A stretch of DNA of 64,000 bases from Candidatus Poribacteria bacterium (lineage in GTDB: Bacteria; Poribacteria; WGA-4E; WGA-3G): assembly GCA_022823085.1 (NCBI GenBank), contig JAJDXV010000002.1, positions 1 to 64,000 of the forward strand, read 5' to 3'. Every line of letters starts with the position of its first letter. Positions within the stretch are counted from its first letter, which is position 1. Below, piece after piece: positions 62,747 to 64,000 of the stretch. Below the pieces are notes generated by a model. It was given only the letters and a program-made list of their open reading frames with translations. It made no database searches and was not told the origin of the DNA. The position numbers were made by a program, and so were the translations under genes.

Positions 62747-63580
62747 CTACGAATGCCAACACCCTTCTGTATACGCCTCACGATCAAAGAGTTTCTGACG
62801 CAGCGGGGGCGCGTTCGCCATCCATTCCTCAGGGATCTCCTGCGTATAACGATGTGGCGGTCCTGCTTCCTTGAAGATATCGATGTTAAAGATGCGATAG
62901 AGCTGCGCGGAATCCATAGGTTTAGCCTCAACAGCGTGGAAAATACGCGCATCAATGTAGACCATGCTACCCGGAGGCATCTCAAGCCGTTTTTCTGCTA
63001 ATTTGCGTCCCGCTTCCTCGTCATAGTCACCCGCGAGCATCCGTTCTGGTGTTGCCTCTCGTGTCGGTGCGACCTTATGACTGCCCGGAATAACCTTCAG
63101 GTTTCGATCCCCACGCTTGAAACCGTTCGGATAGTACAGAATCTGCACATAATAATTATCGCGTTCAGCGAGATTAACCGGGTTCTCATGCTTCCAGTGA
63201 TGGTGGTCTTGGTGAAACCCGAGAGGCCCAACCCCGCGGGGTGCGATGTTGAGAGCAGAGTGACAGAAGTGATACGCATCACCAATTGTCCCGCTTATGA
63301 GTGCCGTGATGAAAGGGTCGTCAATAAGCCGATCGCTATATTCACGACGATCGTTCCACGGACGAATGAAATAGGGACGTTCTGGTTTTTCGCCGTTATT
63401 CAACGTCTCAATATACTGACGCGTCGGTTCAAAATGCTGCGTGATTTCTTCAATCAAACCTTCTCTGCCGTCGTCTGTCAGCACATCAGGATAGGCGATG
63501 TAACCGTCGTTGTGAAAGCAATCTATATCCGCTTGCGACGGGCCTGATAATCGGAAAAGTGAATCAAATTGGGGGTCCAT
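62747..63580 (-). CDS. Phytanoyl-CoA dioxygenase (PhyH) family enzyme
   Basis: 277 residues. Starts SQADIDCFHNDGYIAYPDVLTDDG; iron ligands H and D of GFHQDHHHWKHENP and H of YIDARIFHAVEAKP; 'NLKVIPGSHKVAP' is conserved. This group is larger than the acyl-CoA hydroxylases and appears repeatedly in marine symbiont genomes without a known substrate. It lies 89 bp upstream of the sulfatase at 61047 on the same strand and may be expressed with it. Confidence 0.88.
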   Translation of the reverse strand: MDPQFDSLFRLSGPSQADIDCFHNDGYIAYPDVLTDDGREGLIEEITQHFEPTRQYIETLNNGEKPERPYFIRPWNDRREYSDRLIDDPFITALISGTIGDAYHFCHSALNIAPRGVGPLGFHQDHHHWKHENPVNLAERDNYYVQILYYPNGFKRGDRNLKVIPGSHKVAPTREATPERMLAGDYDEEAGRKLAEKRLEMPPGSMVYIDARIFHAVEAKPMDSAQLYRIFNIDIFKEAGPPHRYTQEIPEEWMANAPPLRQKLFDREAYTEGCWHS

Positions 63581-63649
63581 AAGTGTCTCCTTTAGTTGTG
63601 TCCATCCTGCTTAAATCTCTCCAATAGTGTTGTCAATCGCTCTGCAATC

Positions 63650-64000
63650 TCAAGAGTGGTATTCCAATTGTTTAGCGACAATGGCTTTCAAAATCTGCAG
63701 AATACATTCGGCTTCAAACAGTTCATTGTATACTCGCGAAAATTCAACGGTGAACGTCGGCTTTTCTGTTTCAATGCCATCAACGGTGCCGTGGACGAAA
63801 GTCCAACTTTCAGAGACAGTGTAACACCCAAAAATTTCTTGACTGTTTATAGATGGAGGGTTGGATGGTTGTGAGTTCGTCTCACCTTTCCAATTGAGCC
63901 ATGCAGCAGCGAGCATTTCACCGTAGAGTTGGATCTGGGGGTCGGAAGAATGAACCCCGCGTTTTGCCTCATGTACAATGAGATAGGGTTGTTGTGGCTT
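63650..64000 (-). CDS. PD-(D/E)XK-like protein, C-terminal part (runs off right edge)
   Basis: 117 codons of open frame from the window edge to the TGA at 63650. 'PYLIVHEAKRG' has the E-x-K element of PD-(D/E)XK nucleases. It is followed by 'QLYGEMLAAAWLNW', a nucleotide-site-like helix, and a strand-rich end 'IFGCYTVSESWTFVHGT'. Proteins of this shape are common as uncharacterised nuclease-like genes. The true start lies outside the window. Confidence 0.6.
   Translation of the reverse strand, partial: KPQQPYLIVHEAKRGVHSSDPQIQLYGEMLAAAWLNWKGETNSQPSNPPSINSQEIFGCYTVSESWTFVHGTVDGIETEKPTFTVEFSRVYNELFEAECILQILKAIVAKQLEYHS

Overview
The window reads as a piece of a bacterial chromosome. The gene content, namely four phytanoyl-CoA-dioxygenase-type (PhyH) genes or fragments, three formylglycine sulfatases, a PorV-like outer-membrane barrel, a futalosine-pathway mqnC, a cysteine-rich ferrochelatase and a pentahaem cytochrome, points to a diderm, respiring, probably aquatic organism. 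Candidatus Poribacteria or a related lineage is my best guess. That is recall of the lineage's known habits, not a search result.

Layout. 1-3.4 kb: edge of a likely IS transposase, a MITE-like element whose right end abuts a promoter, an Rpn-type nuclease, tatD and a sugar-permease gene. 3.4-7.5 kb: a 1352-codon frame joining an ECF sigma factor, an FtsZ GTPase and a C-terminally truncated DnaE. 7.5-16.4 kb (minus strand): an ABC binding protein, an M23 peptidase, a 45-residue membrane protein, a CorC/HlyC-like CBS protein, a PhyH enzyme coupled to an Nramp-like transporter, and a D-lactate/glycolate-dehydrogenase-type FAD/Fe-S fusion. 16.6-24.8 kb: tRNA-Leu, a glycosyltransferase, a coiled-coil protein, an OGG-type glycosylase, a PpiD-like foldase, a sulfatase, mqnC and rpoZ. 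24.8-29.5 kb: the classic block tRNA-Thr/Tyr/Gly/Thr, rpmG, tRNA-Trp, secE, nusG, rplK, rplA, L10 leader, rplJ, rplL. Neither tuf nor rpoBC is present, and a MITE sits between rplJ and rplL. 29.5-38.7 kb: two unknown genes, a zinc alcohol dehydrogenase, then a haem run (hemE, MBL-TPR protein, hemH, hemG, pentahaem cytochrome c). 38.8-40.1 kb: debris (orphan Rpn tail, PhyH fragment, nested MITEs) and a long structured leader. 40.1-49.5 kb: a cell-surface set of a 2477-residue Ig-repeat protein with a FlgD/T9SS-like C-terminus, a PorV-like barrel and a LysM coiled-coil protein, closed by a strong terminator. 49.6-64 kb: metabolic and envelope genes, including two more sulfatases, a lactonase-type propeller, two PhyH enzymes, a transglutaminase-TPR lipoprotein and a CDP-alcohol transferase. 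A nuclease-like gene runs off the right edge.

Regulation and repeats. Many promoters are clean sigma-70 type with 17-bp spacers, several with an extended -10 (TGC before TAAAAT). Two MITE-like families share internal modules. A 9-3-9 palindrome sits between two convergent gene pairs. Most starts were re-chosen using visible Shine-Dalgarno sites. The two observations I rate highest are the sigma-FtsZ-DnaE frame and the giant surface protein/PorV-like/LysM cassette.
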